A stretch of 64,000 nucleotides of DNA from NCBI RefSeq assembly GCF_009865135.1, contig NZ_WWGH01000001.1:1736001-1800000 (forward strand), in the 5' to 3' direction. The DNA comes from Streptomyces sp. SID8374 (GTDB lineage Bacteria > Actinomycetota > Actinomycetes > Streptomycetales > Streptomycetaceae). The notes under the pieces were generated by a model that was not told the DNA's origin, did not search any database, and worked only from the letters and a program-made list of their open reading frames with translations. A program made the position numbers and the translations under genes. Shown piece by piece: positions 19,501-27,429 of the stretch. Position 1 is the first letter of the stretch; each line of letters starts with the position of its first letter.

Positions 19501-19917
19501 GGGCAGGTCGTCCAGCGGCGGCCCGCCCCAGAGCGCGAGGGCCTCGTCCAGGACGGTGACGGCTTTCTCCGCGTCGCCCTGCTCCAGGGCCCGGCTCCCC
19601 TCCCCCGCCAGCCGCTCGAACCGGTGCAGGTCCACGGCGTCCGGCTCGGCGGCGAGCCGGTAGCCGCTCTCCACCGACTCGACGGCGCTCCGGCCCAGCG
19701 CCCGCCGCAGCCGCCCGACCAGCGCCTGGAGCGCGCCGGCCGCGTCGGCGGGCGGGTCGCCGTCCCACACCTCGTCCACGAGGACCCCGGCGGGCACGGT
19801 CCGTCCGGGGTGCTGGGCGAGGACGGTGAGCAGGGCGCGCAGCCGCGCCCCGCCGAGGGCGACGGCCGTACCGTCGTCGCGGAGTGCCCGGGTGGTGCCG
19901 AGGATGCAGTAGCGCAC
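16588..19917 (-). CDS. AfsR/SARP-like transcriptional regulator with NB-ARC and TPR regions
   Basis: This 1,109-residue protein has an OmpR-type winged helix at about residues 1-90, a bacterial transcriptional activation domain at 95-245, an NTPase with P-loop LLGPGGAGKTRL near 290 and Walker B MLLLLDNCEHVV, and the GLPLAIELAAARLRML segment of AfsR-like STAND proteins. A helical TPR-like region makes up the C-terminal half. The GTG at 19917 is used; the nearby ATG is out of frame. Such proteins activate secondary metabolism or stress genes in response to phosphorylation or ligands. The convergent DrrAB pair is a possible but unproven target. Confidence 0.92.
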   Translation of the reverse strand: MRYCILGTTRALRDDGTAVALGGARLRALLTVLAQHPGRTVPAGVLVDEVWDGDPPADAAGALQALVGRLRRALGRSAVESVESGYRLAAEPDAVDLHRFERLAGEGSRALEQGDAEKAVTVLDEALALWGGPPLDDLPDRTAPAARLESRRLAARRARLEALRLLGRADEALWELTALCAAHPLDEPLQALRIRALRDAGRTAEALAAYDEVRTVLSERLGTDPGPELRGLYAELLHQGPAAPAPQEPPAAPKPRPAHGNLRARLTSFVGRDGDIAALREDLAHARLVTLLGPGGAGKTRLSQETAEAAADAWPDGVWLAELAPVDDPDAVPEAVLSALGARETVLRGAGAEELRAVDRTGDDPLVRLTEHCAPRRMLLLLDNCEHVVGAAAALTDHLLTHCPQLTVLATSREPLGVPGEFVRPVDPLPDPMALRLLAERGAAARPGFRTDADEETAAACAEICRRLDGLPLAIELAAARLRMLTPRQIADRLDDRFRLLTNGSRTVLPRQQTLRAVVDWSWELLDAGERAVLRRLAVFAGGCPLTAAEEVCALPGPDGSVAVDSLDIAGLLGSLVDKSLVVAAPGDDGRMRYRLLETVGEYAAERLDEAAERDAVARRHLVHFRELARITGPKVRGAGQRDAIALFQREYENLRTAFRHAVAVRDEHEALCMVLSMSWYWMLRDLRADARQWGEAASSLGPDPFAPPGVRAPSLLERATDRPPPMDGEQLAEARRGVALIQLAGVDNAISEWSTPEGKERLRIIAETYRPGQPQTCRMPGTLWMFAILLGGDMDRVYELLDATVETCRTLGYEWELGSALHTRANFRANDPAQVGEARADADESLEIYTRLGDDWGAAEALSSRGETDERAGDFAAALKDYGAAVAYAQKIGAQSQVALLRARYAGALIELGRLPEAEAILREITENGRQSGHEATPMARMHLGYVLGLQGRVDEARRETNLVHEDFRSRDAAIFGGFVYGVLAWLDNLDGAYASALSNALTALDSSRDRLSMMVAPQLPSSHLTAAARALAGLDAPGAAEAGARLLALQAALLPKGHVPSMVERRNLAQAEEAVRARLDDAVFTAAYEQGGGLTLDEATALAEAYR

Positions 19918-19986
19918 GGGCCCATTGTCATCGACGGGCGCGGTGACGGGGGCGACCGGGTGGAACTCCTGACCGGGGCGCCGTCG

Positions 19987-20040
19987 TTCCCGCCGTACCG
20001 GCGTGCGTACGGTGTCGCTGTTCCCGCCGTACCGGCGTGC
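19987..20040. repeat. Direct repeat in the divergent promoter of the AfsR-like and protease genes
   Basis: TTCCCGCCGTACCGGCGTGC occurs twice without mismatch (19987-20006 and 20021-20040), period 34. Each copy contains the small palindrome CGCCG-TAC-CGGCG. The rest of the 181-nt gap holds the ribosome binding site of the protease gene. Could be a duplicated regulator site or a simple tandem duplication. Confidence 0.6.
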
Positions 20041-20098
20041 TCATCGGCGTACGTACGATGTGGCCGCCGTTCCCCCCACCCCCAGGAGTTGTGTGCCG

Positions 20099-20902
20099 AT
20101 GACCACCGCAGCCACCCGCGGGGACCGGAGGATCAGTCCGGTCTTCCTCGGGATCGCCGCCGTCACCGCCGTCGCGGGCTGGGCCGTCTGGACGGGGTTC
20201 GCGGGCGCCACCGGCTTCGCGGTCTTCCTCTTCGTCACCGGGGCCTGGATCGTCTCGCTCTGCCTCCACGAGTACGCCCACGCCCGCACCGCGCTGCACA
20301 GCGGGGACCTGTCGGTGGGGGCGAAGGGCTATCTGACGCTCAACCCGCTGAAGTACACGCACGCCCTGCTCAGCGTCGTGCTGCCGGTCCTCTTCGTGGT
20401 CCTGGGCGGGATCGGCCTGCCCGGCGGCGCGGTCTACATCGAGAGGGCCCGGATCCACGGCCGCTGGAAGCACAGCCTGATCTCGGCGGCGGGCCCGCTG
20501 ACGAACGTGGCGTTCGCGATCGTGTGCACGGCCCCCTTCTGGCTGGACGCGCTGGACGGGGTCCCGCTCTCCTTCCAGTACGCGCTGGCGTTCCTGGCGA
20601 TGCTCCAGGTGACGGCCGCGATCCTGAACTCCCTGCCGATCCCGGGGCTGGACGGCTACGGCGTGATCGAGCCCTGGCTGTCGTACAGGATCCGCCGCCA
20701 GGTGGAGCCGATCGCGCCGTTCGGGCTCATCGCGGTCTTCGCCATCCTGTGGATCCCCGGGGTGAACATCGCCTTCTTCGACGGGATCGACACGCTGCTG
20801 GGCGTGCTGGGCGTGGACGACCTCCAGCGGTACTGCGGCTACGACCTCTACCGCTTCTGGCGGGCGTTCTTCGGCGAGCAGAACCCGGTGTGCGCGGTGT
20901 GA
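20099..20902 (+). CDS. Site-2 protease family (M50) membrane metalloprotease
   Basis: This 267-residue integral membrane protein has the zinc motif HEYAH at residues 57-61 in one helix and the partner motif NSLPIPGLDGYG near residue 177 in another, the pair that defines intramembrane M50 proteases. Six or so hydrophobic segments are visible. AGGAG lies 10 nt before the ATG; a GTG six bases upstream in frame is an alternative. Relatives cleave membrane-bound anti-sigma factors or housekeeping membrane proteins. No anti-sigma gene is adjacent, so the substrate is unknown. Confidence 0.88.
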   Translation: MTTAATRGDRRISPVFLGIAAVTAVAGWAVWTGFAGATGFAVFLFVTGAWIVSLCLHEYAHARTALHSGDLSVGAKGYLTLNPLKYTHALLSVVLPVLFVVLGGIGLPGGAVYIERARIHGRWKHSLISAAGPLTNVAFAIVCTAPFWLDALDGVPLSFQYALAFLAMLQVTAAILNSLPIPGLDGYGVIEPWLSYRIRRQVEPIAPFGLIAVFAILWIPGVNIAFFDGIDTLLGVLGVDDLQRYCGYDLYRFWRAFFGEQNPVCAV

Positions 20903-20924
20903 CGACCGCGCGGCCCGTCCGTCC

Positions 20925-22025
20925 TCACACGGCGGCGGACGCGGGCTCCGTACGGGGTCCTCGGCGCCGCCGGCCCTCGCGCAGGGCCGCGGCGAGGATC
21001 GCCACGGCGACACCGCCGAACGCCCAGGCGCCGAGGATCCACAGGGCGCCGGTGGTGGCGTTGCCGTCGAAGTAGACGGTGTTGCGCACCACGGTCGTCC
21101 CGGCCCCCGGTGGCAGCGCCTGGCCGATCGCGGCCCAGAACGGCGGCAGCAGCGAGGACGGGTAGACCCCGCCGGAGCTGGGGTTGCCCAGGATCGTGAA
21201 GATCAGGATGGTGAGGCCCAGGCCGACCGTCCCCGCCACCGACTGGAGGGCGACGCCCACCGCCCCGGAGGCGAACACCACCAGGGTCCCGATCCCGGCC
21301 AGCTCCCAGAACGCGCCCGGCAGGCAGTTCAGCACCGGGCCCACGATGATCGCGCCGCCGATGCCCGAGACGAAGCCGTACGGGAGCATCGCCGCCAGCC
21401 GGACCAGGGTGCGGCGCAGGGTGGGCTTCTTGGAGCCGGCCGCCATGTTCAGGGCCGAGGCGGCGAGGTAGCCGCCGATGGTCCAGCTGAGGACCAGGTA
21501 GAAGGACGACAGGCCCCGCGAGTCACCGGCGGCGGGCGGGCGGATGTCCCGTACGACGATCGTGCGGTTCTCCGCCCGTGCGACCTCCTGGAGGATCTCC
21601 GTGGCCGCCGTGGTGGCCGACGGACCGCCCGCCGAGGCGACGATCAGGGTGTCGGTGCGCCCGGCCGGGTCCATGACCAGGGCGGCGTCGGTGCTCCGGT
21701 CCAGCAGCCGGGCCCGTGCCTCGGCGCGGCTCGCGACGGCGGTGACGTGGAGCGGGTCGCCGGGGAGCGCGTCGAGGCGGGCGACCAGGTCCTTCCCGAC
21801 GGCGGGCGGCGCGACGACGGTGATCGGCACCTGGTGCGGCTTGGGCGCGTGGAAGGCGCCCATGTAGGAGAGGGCGAAGCCCAGTTGGAGCAGGAGCACC
21901 CCGAGCATGACGAGCGCCGACCGGGTGGAGACGGCGTCGCGCACCTCCCCCAGGAAGCCCCGGCCCCCGTCGCCCGTCCGTGCGGTCGATCCGGATCCGT
22001 ACCCGTCGTCCCTCGCGTCTGCCAC
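20925..22025 (-). CDS. ABC-2/DUF3533-like multi-helix membrane protein
   Basis: This 366-residue protein starts at a GTG that follows GAGGGAGGA with a good spacer; an earlier GTG at 22073 lacks one. One helix follows the 45-residue cytoplasmic leader (SALVMLGVLLLQLGFALSYMGAF), then an extracytoplasmic domain of about 150 residues, then five helices and a basic tail. This is the layout of YhgE/Pip and DUF3533 ABC-2-related proteins. It has no ATPase partner nearby. Function unknown; transport or cell-envelope roles are plausible. Confidence 0.82.
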   Translation of the reverse strand: MADARDDGYGSGSTARTGDGGRGFLGEVRDAVSTRSALVMLGVLLLQLGFALSYMGAFHAPKPHQVPITVVAPPAVGKDLVARLDALPGDPLHVTAVASRAEARARLLDRSTDAALVMDPAGRTDTLIVASAGGPSATTAATEILQEVARAENRTIVVRDIRPPAAGDSRGLSSFYLVLSWTIGGYLAASALNMAAGSKKPTLRRTLVRLAAMLPYGFVSGIGGAIIVGPVLNCLPGAFWELAGIGTLVVFASGAVGVALQSVAGTVGLGLTILIFTILGNPSSGGVYPSSLLPPFWAAIGQALPPGAGTTVVRNTVYFDGNATTGALWILGAWAFGGVAVAILAAALREGRRRRGPRTEPASAAV

Positions 22026-22184
22026 GCGGTCCTCCCTCGGTCGGCCTGGCCACGGCCGTGGCGAGGCCGTCACATGGTCGGCCCCGGGCGGCGTCCGGTC
22101 TCCGGGGCGCGCCCACGAGGGACGGCCCTCGACCCGAACGGCTCAGGGGCCACGAGGGGTGGTGCGGGGAGGGCCGGGGAGGGT

Positions 22185-22367
22185 TCAGCGGGCCTCGGCG
22201 GCGGCTTCCATGCGCTGCTTGCGCACGTAGAACCAGACCATGTTGGAGGAGAGCCCCGCGATCAGCACCCAGACGATCCCGAGCAGGCTGCCCTGGACGA
22301 AGGAGACCACGGCCGCTGTGACGGCGAGGACGCAGACGACGAGGGCGTAGAGAGCGAGGCGGGGCAT
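22185..22367 (-). CDS. Small two-helix membrane protein
   Basis: This 60-residue protein has two hydrophobic segments (LALYALVVCVLAVTAAVVSFV and LGIVWVLIAGLSSNMVWFY) and a basic, Ala/Glu-rich C-terminus. AGGAG lies 9 nt before its ATG. It sits between the ABC-2-like gene and npdG on the same strand, with 111-159 nt on either side. I do not recognise a named family. Confidence 0.7.
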   Translation of the reverse strand: MPRLALYALVVCVLAVTAAVVSFVQGSLLGIVWVLIAGLSSNMVWFYVRKQRMEAAAEAR

Positions 22368-22478
22368 GGGGGTCGGCTCCTGTCGGGGAACGGTCGCGGT
22401 CCCGTCCAGTGTCCCCCATGCCCCGTTGTGCCCCGCCTCTGGCCCGGGCCCCCGGGTCGGCGAGCGGGAGCGGGTGGC

Positions 22479-23189
22479 TCAGACGTCGGTGGTGCGGAGT
22501 CCGGCGTGGGCCTTGTAGCGGCGGTTGACCGAGATCAGGTTCGCGACCAGGGACTCGACCTGGTGGGCGTTGCGGAGCCGGCCCGCGAAGATGCCGCGCA
22601 TCCCCGGGATGCGGCCCGCCAGCGCCTGCACGATGTCCGTGTCGGCCCGCGCCTCGCCCAGCACCAGGACGTCGGTGTCGATCTCCTCGATGGACTCGTC
22701 CTGGAGCAGCACCGCCGAGAGGTGGTGGAAGGCGGCGGTGACGCGGGAGTCCGGCAGCAGGGCGGCGGCCTGCTCGGCGGCGCTGCCCTCCTCCGGCTTG
22801 AGGGCGTAGGCGCCCTTCTTGTCGAAGCCGAGCGGGTTGACGCAGTCGATGACGAGCTTGCCCGCCAGCTCCTCGCGCAGGGACTCCAGGGTCTTGGCGT
22901 GGCCGTCCCACGGCACGGCGACGATCACGATGTCGCTGCGCCGGGCGCACTCCGCGTTGTCCGTGCCCTCGACACCGTGGCCGAGCTCGGCGGCCGCCTC
23001 GGCCGCGCGTCCGGCGTCCCGGGAGCCGAGGGTGACCCGCTGTCCGGCGCGGGCGAGCCGGTAGGCGAGGCCGCGCCCCTGGGGGCCGGTCCCGCCGAGT
23101 ACGCCGACGCTCAGGGCGGAGACGTCGGGGAGGTCCCAGGGGTCCTTGGCGGGGGGCTTGGGCGCGCTGCCGCTGTCCTGTGTAGTCAT
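22479..23189 (-). CDS. npdG: NADPH-dependent F420 reductase
   Basis: This 236-residue cytosolic enzyme transfers hydride between NADPH and cofactor F420. The Rossmann fold starts with VGVLGGTGPQGRGLAYRLARAG near residue 28, followed by GSRDAGRA for the NADPH phosphate, IVIVAVPWDGH, and AFHHLSAVLL in the F420-contact region. All match the NpdG/Fno family. A 25-residue polar leader precedes the domain. F420 use is typical of Streptomyces. Confidence 0.93.
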   Translation of the reverse strand: MTTQDSGSAPKPPAKDPWDLPDVSALSVGVLGGTGPQGRGLAYRLARAGQRVTLGSRDAGRAAEAAAELGHGVEGTDNAECARRSDIVIVAVPWDGHAKTLESLREELAGKLVIDCVNPLGFDKKGAYALKPEEGSAAEQAAALLPDSRVTAAFHHLSAVLLQDESIEEIDTDVLVLGEARADTDIVQALAGRIPGMRGIFAGRLRNAHQVESLVANLISVNRRYKAHAGLRTTDV

Positions 23190-23350
23190 GGGCCGACCCT
23201 ACTGCCAGGTAGGGCCCGGAATCCCGTCCCGGGGCCTCGTGGGCTCCCCCGCCCTCCGGCCACCGCCCAACCGCCGTACGGTCCTCCGTTCGGGTGACGG
23301 GGAGGCGTGCGGAGGCCGCCGGGCGGGGTGCGGGGGCAGGATGCCGGGCC

Positions 23351-23953
23351 ATGGATGCCGTACGTGTCGCCCTGCTCCGTGACGTACTGGCCGGGACCCC
23401 GTGGCCCGCCTCGGCCCGCCGGTTCGCGCTGGCGCTGCGCTCGTCCCTCGTACCGAGGGGCGGCGGGCTGCTGCTGGTGGGGACCGAGGCGTACGAGCCG
23501 TGGCATCTGGCCGCCCACCTGGCCGACGAGTCCACCTGGTCCGGGCTGCCGGAGCTGACGCCCACCCTGGTGCGGCACCGGGTGGAGCCGGGCGATCCCG
23601 CGCATCTGGCGGTGGGGCTGGGCCGGATCGAGGCGGCCGGGCGGGGTCAGACCGTGCTGCTGGTCGCGCCGGAGCGGCCGGACGGCGGGCTGCTGGAGCG
23701 GGTGCACGACGCGCGGCGGGCCGGGGCGCGGGTGCTCGCCCTGGGCGGCGGTGACCCGGAGGTCGGCGGGCTGGCCCACGAGTCGCTGGTGGTCGGCGGG
23801 GACGACGAGGTGGACCTGGACATCGTGCAGCACCTGGTGAGCGCGGCGGCCGGGGAGAACAGCAGGCCGGTGGCGCGCGGCGGCCGGACGTTTCGGGACC
23901 GGCTCTCCCGTCTCGCGGACCGGCTGACGGAGCCGCCGCCGGGGCGGTGGTGA
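23351..23953 (+). CDS. Hypothetical protein, 200 residues
   Basis: No signal peptide or membrane helix is seen. The sequence reads as an alpha/beta domain with GGGLLLVGTEAYEPWHLAAHL, QTVLLVAPERPDGG and ARVLALGGGDPEVGGLAHESLVV, reminiscent of SIS or Rossmann-like phosphosugar folds, but no catalytic motif is clear. The ATG at 23351 is used; an upstream 19-codon extension is Arg/Gly-rich and unlikely. The stop codon lies within a 23-24 bp tandem repeat (23941-23999). I do not recognise the family. Confidence 0.7.
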   Translation: MDAVRVALLRDVLAGTPWPASARRFALALRSSLVPRGGGLLLVGTEAYEPWHLAAHLADESTWSGLPELTPTLVRHRVEPGDPAHLAVGLGRIEAAGRGQTVLLVAPERPDGGLLERVHDARRAGARVLALGGGDPEVGGLAHESLVVGGDDEVDLDIVQHLVSAAAGENSRPVARGGRTFRDRLSRLADRLTEPPPGRW

Positions 23954-23999
23954 GGGGGCCGTCGGGGCGGTGGTGCGGAGGGCCGTCGGGGTCCGGTGG
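23941..23999. repeat. Tandem repeat spanning a stop codon
   Basis: GGGGCGGTGGTG recurs at 23941 and 23964, each followed by GGGCCGTC-like sequence, and a third partial copy starts at 23988. The first copy contains the TGA of the upstream gene. Confidence 0.6.
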
Positions 24000-24046
24000 G
24001 AAATCGGTTTGCCCGGAGCGCCCCGGAGTACCGATCATGGCCCCTC

Positions 24047-25351
24047 GTGACCGAAGCTCCCCCTGCCACCCCGCCCCCTCCCTCGTCCCGGCTCCGCGCC
24101 CTGCTGCCGGACCTGGCCCCGTGGCACTCCTCGCCGGACTTCCGGCTGCTGTGGATCCAGGGGCTGATCACGTACTTCGGCAGCTTCATGGCGCTCATCG
24201 CGCTGCCGCTCCAGATCAAGCACCTCACCGGCTCGCCGCTCGCGGTCGGGGCGATGGGGGCGGTGGAGCTGGTGCCGCTGGTGGTCTTCGGGCTGTACGG
24301 CGGGGCGCTCGCCGACGCGGTGGACCGGCGCCGGGTCATCCTGCTCACCGAGGCGGGGCTCGGGGTGCTCGCCGCGATCCTGCTGGTGAACGCGCTCCTG
24401 CCGGAGCCGCTGCTGTGGCCGCTGTACGTCGTCGCCGGCGGGGTCGCCGCCCTGGCCGGGCTCCAACGGCCCGCGCTGGACTCCCTGATGGCCCGGATCG
24501 TGCCCCACGCCCAGCAGACGGCGGCGGCCGCCCTGAACTCGCTGCGCTGGCAGATCGGGGCGATCGCGGGCCCGGCGCTGGCCGGCCTGGTGGTGGCGTA
24601 CGCCGGTCACGGCACGGCGTACGCGGTGACGGTCTGCACGTTCGCCGTCTCCGTCGTGCTCTGCCTGCGGCTCTCCCCCGCGCCGCCCGCCAAGGAGGCG
24701 GCGAAGCCGTCGCTGCGCGGGATCGTGGAGGGGGCCCGGTACGCCTGGAGCCGGCCGGTGCTGCTGGGGACGTACGCGATCGACCTGGCGGCGATGTTCT
24801 TCGCCTTCCCGAACACGATCTTCCCGTTCCTGGCGGACGAGCTGGACGCGGAGTGGTCGCTGGGGCTGATGTACGCGGCGGGCTCGGTCGGTTCGCTGGC
24901 GCTCGGGCTGACCAGCGGCTGGACGTCCCGGGTGCGCAGGCACGGGCTGTTCGTGGTGTTCGGGGCGGCGGTGTGGGGGCTGGCGATCGCGGCGGCGGGC
25001 TGGTTCTCCAGCGTGTGGGTGGTGCTGCTCTGCCTGGGCGTGGCCGGGGCGGGCGACATGCTCAGCGGGCTGGGGCGCTCCACCATCTGGAACCAGACCA
25101 TTCCGGAGGAGCTGCGGGGGCGGCTGGCGGGCATCGAGGTGCTCTCGTACAGCGTGGGTCCGCAGCTGGGGCAGGTGCGGGCCGGGGCGATGGCGGGGTG
25201 GACCGGGACCCGGTCGGCGATCTGGACGGGCGGGGTGGCGTGCGTGGCGTCGGTGGCGCTGCTGACGGCCGCGCTGCCGAAGCTGGTGCGGTACGACTCC
25301 GAGACGGATGAGGACGCGGTGCGCAGGCGGGAGGCCCGGGTGGAGGGGTGA
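24047..25351 (+). CDS. MFS transporter, EntS/MFS_3-like
   Basis: This 434-residue, 12-helix protein begins with a Pro-rich leader, then WHSSPDFRLLWIQGLITYFGSFMALIALPLQ, typical of the enterobactin-exporter-like MFS_3 group, and GGALADAVDRRRVIL as motif A. The GTG at 24047 (VTEAPP) is the best start, but no convincing ribosome binding site precedes it. It is convergent with a small gene at 25406, and a hairpin separates them. Siderophore export is possible given the iron genes 2 kb downstream, but that is only context. Confidence 0.83.
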   Translation: MTEAPPATPPPPSSRLRALLPDLAPWHSSPDFRLLWIQGLITYFGSFMALIALPLQIKHLTGSPLAVGAMGAVELVPLVVFGLYGGALADAVDRRRVILLTEAGLGVLAAILLVNALLPEPLLWPLYVVAGGVAALAGLQRPALDSLMARIVPHAQQTAAAALNSLRWQIGAIAGPALAGLVVAYAGHGTAYAVTVCTFAVSVVLCLRLSPAPPAKEAAKPSLRGIVEGARYAWSRPVLLGTYAIDLAAMFFAFPNTIFPFLADELDAEWSLGLMYAAGSVGSLALGLTSGWTSRVRRHGLFVVFGAAVWGLAIAAAGWFSSVWVVLLCLGVAGAGDMLSGLGRSTIWNQTIPEELRGRLAGIEVLSYSVGPQLGQVRAGAMAGWTGTRSAIWTGGVACVASVALLTAALPKLVRYDSETDEDAVRRREARVEG

Positions 25352-25355
25352 CCCG

Positions 25356-25377
25356 GGCCCGGCCGGGTGGCCGGGCC
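25356..25377. terminator. Bidirectional terminator between convergent genes
   Basis: GGCCCGGCC (25356-25364) pairs with GGCCGGGCC (25369-25377) around a 4-nt loop, 5 nt past the MFS stop. Confidence 0.55.
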
Positions 25378-25405
25378 TCCGGGACTCCGCACCGGGCCCC
25401 GCTCC

Positions 25406-25642
25406 TCAAGCGCCGGAGGGGCCTGGTTTGCCCTTGTCCTCGTCGTGCCACTTCGGGTCCGTGTCCCACTCCAGGTTCCGGTCGCGGGCCGTGTCCATCG
25501 CGTGCTGGGCCGCCTCGCGGGAGGTGTAGGGGCCGAACCGGTTCTGGGCAGGGCACTCCGGGCCCTCCTCGACCTTCTTGTGCTCCAGGCAGTAGTACCA
25601 TTCGCCCGGTTTGCCGACCGTGCGCTTCTTGAACAGGGCCAT
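25406..25642 (-). CDS. Small conserved hypothetical protein, 78 residues
   Basis: The protein begins [21 protein letters not shown] and has two cysteines (YYCLEH, PECPAQ), a [19 protein letters not shown] helix and a WHDED tail. It resembles short SPOR-like proteins common in Streptomyces, but I cannot name a function. The ATG follows AGGAGC. The last six codons and the stop lie in a copy of the dispersed CTCAAGCGCCGGA repeat, as also seen for the MFS at 8165. Confidence 0.8.
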   Translation of the reverse strand: MALFKKRTVGKPGEWYYCLEHKKVEEGPECPAQNRFGPYTSREAAQHAMDTARDRNLEWDTDPKWHDEDKGKPGPSGA

Positions 25643-25700
25643 CGTCGGCTCCTTTCCTTATCGCCATGGTGCCCCGAGGGCGCTGGTTAGACTCGCTGGC

Positions 25701-26558
25701 ATGTCTGGCCAGTCGCTTCTCGTACCAGGGGAGATCACTCCCGTCCGTTCCGTACCCGGAAACATCCGGCGTCCCGAGTACGTGGGGAAGCCGGCCCCGA
25801 CGCCGTACACCGGCCCGGAGATCCAGGACGCCGACACCGTGGAGCGGATGCGCATCGCGGGCCGCATCGCCGCGCAGGCGATGGAGGAGGCCGCCAAGCA
25901 CATCGCGCCGGGCGTCACCACGGACGAACTCGACCGGGTCGCGCACGAGTTCATGATCGACCACGGCGCGTACCCCTCCACCCTCGGCTACCGGGGCTTC
26001 CCGAAGTCGCTGTGCAGCTCGCTCAACGAGGTCATCTGCCACGGCATCCCCGACTCCACCGTGCTGCGCGACGGGGACATCGTGAACCTGGACGTCACCG
26101 CGTACATCAACGGGGTGCACGGCGACAACAACGCCACCTACCTCTGCGGTGACGTCGACGAGGAGTCCCGGCTGCTCGTGGAGCGGACCCGGGAGTCGCT
26201 GAACCGGGCCATCAAGGCGGTCAAGCCGGGGCGGCAGATCAACGTCATCGGCCGGGTCATCGAGTCGTACGCGAAGCGGTTCGGGTACGGGGTCGTGCGC
26301 GACTTCACCGGGCACGGGATCAACTCCTCGTTCCACTCCGGCCTGATCATCCCGCACTACGACAGCCCCCATGCGACCACCGTGATGCAGCCGGGCATGA
26401 CGTTCACCATCGAACCGATGCTGACGCTGGGCACCCACGAGTACGACATGTGGGAGGACGGCTGGACCGTGGTGACGAAGGACCGCAAGCGGACCGCCCA
26501 GTTCGAGGAGACGCTGGTGGTCACGGAGACCGGCGCGGAGATCCTCACCCTGCCGTAA
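25701..26558 (+). CDS. map: Methionine aminopeptidase type I
   Basis: This 285-residue enzyme removes the initiator methionine from nascent proteins. All five metal ligands are seen in context: [19 protein letters not shown] (two Asp), GHGINSSFH (His), FTIEPML (Glu) and QFEETLVVT (Glu). The about 40-residue N-terminal extension with [10 protein letters not shown] is the actinobacterial type Ic form, whose proline-rich segment is thought to contact the ribosome. A TAGACT hexamer ends 7 nt before the ATG and no ribosome binding site is seen, suggesting a leaderless mRNA. Streptomyces usually carry more than one map gene. Confidence 0.95.
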   Translation: MSGQSLLVPGEITPVRSVPGNIRRPEYVGKPAPTPYTGPEIQDADTVERMRIAGRIAAQAMEEAAKHIAPGVTTDELDRVAHEFMIDHGAYPSTLGYRGFPKSLCSSLNEVICHGIPDSTVLRDGDIVNLDVTAYINGVHGDNNATYLCGDVDEESRLLVERTRESLNRAIKAVKPGRQINVIGRVIESYAKRFGYGVVRDFTGHGINSSFHSGLIIPHYDSPHATTVMQPGMTFTIEPMLTLGTHEYDMWEDGWTVVTKDRKRTAQFEETLVVTETGAEILTLP

Positions 26559-26593
26559 CCAGGACAAAACACCCACAAGGGGCCACCCCACCT

Positions 26594-26620
26594 CTTGTCG
26601 CGTATTTTTTTACCGACAAG
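26594..26620 (+). terminator. Possible terminator after map
   Basis: CTTGTCG and CGACAAG (7 bp) flank a 13-nt loop that contains a run of seven T. Weak stem. Confidence 0.35.
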
Positions 26621-26634
26621 CAGTCGGGAACCAG

Positions 26635-26663
26635 TTGACTTAGGTAAACCTAAGTAGGAGGAT
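26635..26663 (+). promoter_or_regulatory. Iron-box promoter of heme oxygenase
   Basis: TTGACT (26635-26640) and GAGGAT (26658-26663) are spaced 17 nt as -35 and -10. The palindrome ACTTAGGT-AA-ACCTAAGT (26638-26655, both 8-nt arms perfect) lies between them. It carries the TTAGGT/ACCTAA core of DtxR/DmdR iron boxes, though shorter than the usual 19 bp. Repression under iron excess is the natural reading. Confidence 0.7.
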
Positions 26664-26763
26664 CGGCGTACCGGCACGCGCCGCCGCAGCGTCGCGGCGG
26701 CCGCCTGCCGATATTTCCGTCTGTTTCTGGACTTCCCGTCCCCCTCGGCCCCGGAGGCCCGCC

Positions 26764-27429
26764 TTGGACGCAACCGCCACCGTCACTCCCTTCTCGACGC
26801 TCATCCGCACCGCGTCGCACGAACAGCACACCGAGGCCGAGACCTCGACCTTCATGGGTGACCTGCTCGGCGGGCGGCTGGGTGTCGACGCGTACACGCG
26901 CTACACCGAGCAGCTGTGGTTCGTCTACCGGGCGCTGGAGGAAGGCGCGGAGGCCCTGCGGAACGACCCGGTGGCCGGGCCCTTCATACAGCCCGAGCTG
27001 ATGCGCTCCACCGAGCTGGAGCGCGACCTGGCCCACCTGCGCGGGGAGAACTGGCGCGAGGGTCTGGAGCCGCTGCCCGCGACCGCCGCGTATGCCGCCC
27101 GGGTCACCGAGTGCGCGCGCACCTGGCCCGCCGGTTATATCGCGCACCACTACACCCGCTACCTCGGCGACCTCTCGGGCGGACAGATCATCCGCGACAA
27201 GGCGGAGAAGACCTGGGGCTTCGAGCGCAAGGGCGACGGCGTGCGGTTCTACGTCTTCGAGGAGATCACCAACCCCGCCGCCTTCAAGCGGTCCTACCGC
27301 GAGCTGCTGGACGGCGTGAACGCGGACGACCTGGAGAAGCAGCGGATCGTCGAGGAGTGCAAGCGCGCCTTCGCGCTGAACACCGCGGTCTTCCGGGAGC
27401 TGGGCGAGGTGTTCCCGCTCAGCGCGTAG
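26764..27429 (+). CDS. Biliverdin-producing heme oxygenase
   Basis: This 221-residue cytosolic enzyme opens heme to biliverdin, CO and iron. The proximal heme ligand is His19 in RTASHEQHTEAE, and the distal-helix motif GDLSGGQII is near residue 137, as in HmuO. The start is TTG at 26764, with GGAGG 6 nt upstream. The iron box about 110 nt upstream links it to the heme-uptake genes at 28-34 kb. Its 3' end overlaps that of the convergent PhzF gene by 11 bp. Confidence 0.94.
   Translation: MDATATVTPFSTLIRTASHEQHTEAETSTFMGDLLGGRLGVDAYTRYTEQLWFVYRALEEGAEALRNDPVAGPFIQPELMRSTELERDLAHLRGENWREGLEPLPATAAYAARVTECARTWPAGYIAHHYTRYLGDLSGGQIIRDKAEKTWGFERKGDGVRFYVFEEITNPAAFKRSYRELLDGVNADDLEKQRIVEECKRAFALNTAVFRELGEVFPLSA

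Noticed and set aside
16588..19917. STAND NTPase considered as an anti-phage Avs-like defence protein
   Set aside because: It has the winged helix and activation domain of AfsR/SARP regulators and no effector nuclease or protease domain.
17911..21075. Very long plus-strand open frame (1,054 codons) opposite the AfsR-like gene
   Set aside because: Composition is Gly/Arg/Glu-rich with no domain, and it runs through two real genes in the wrong frame.
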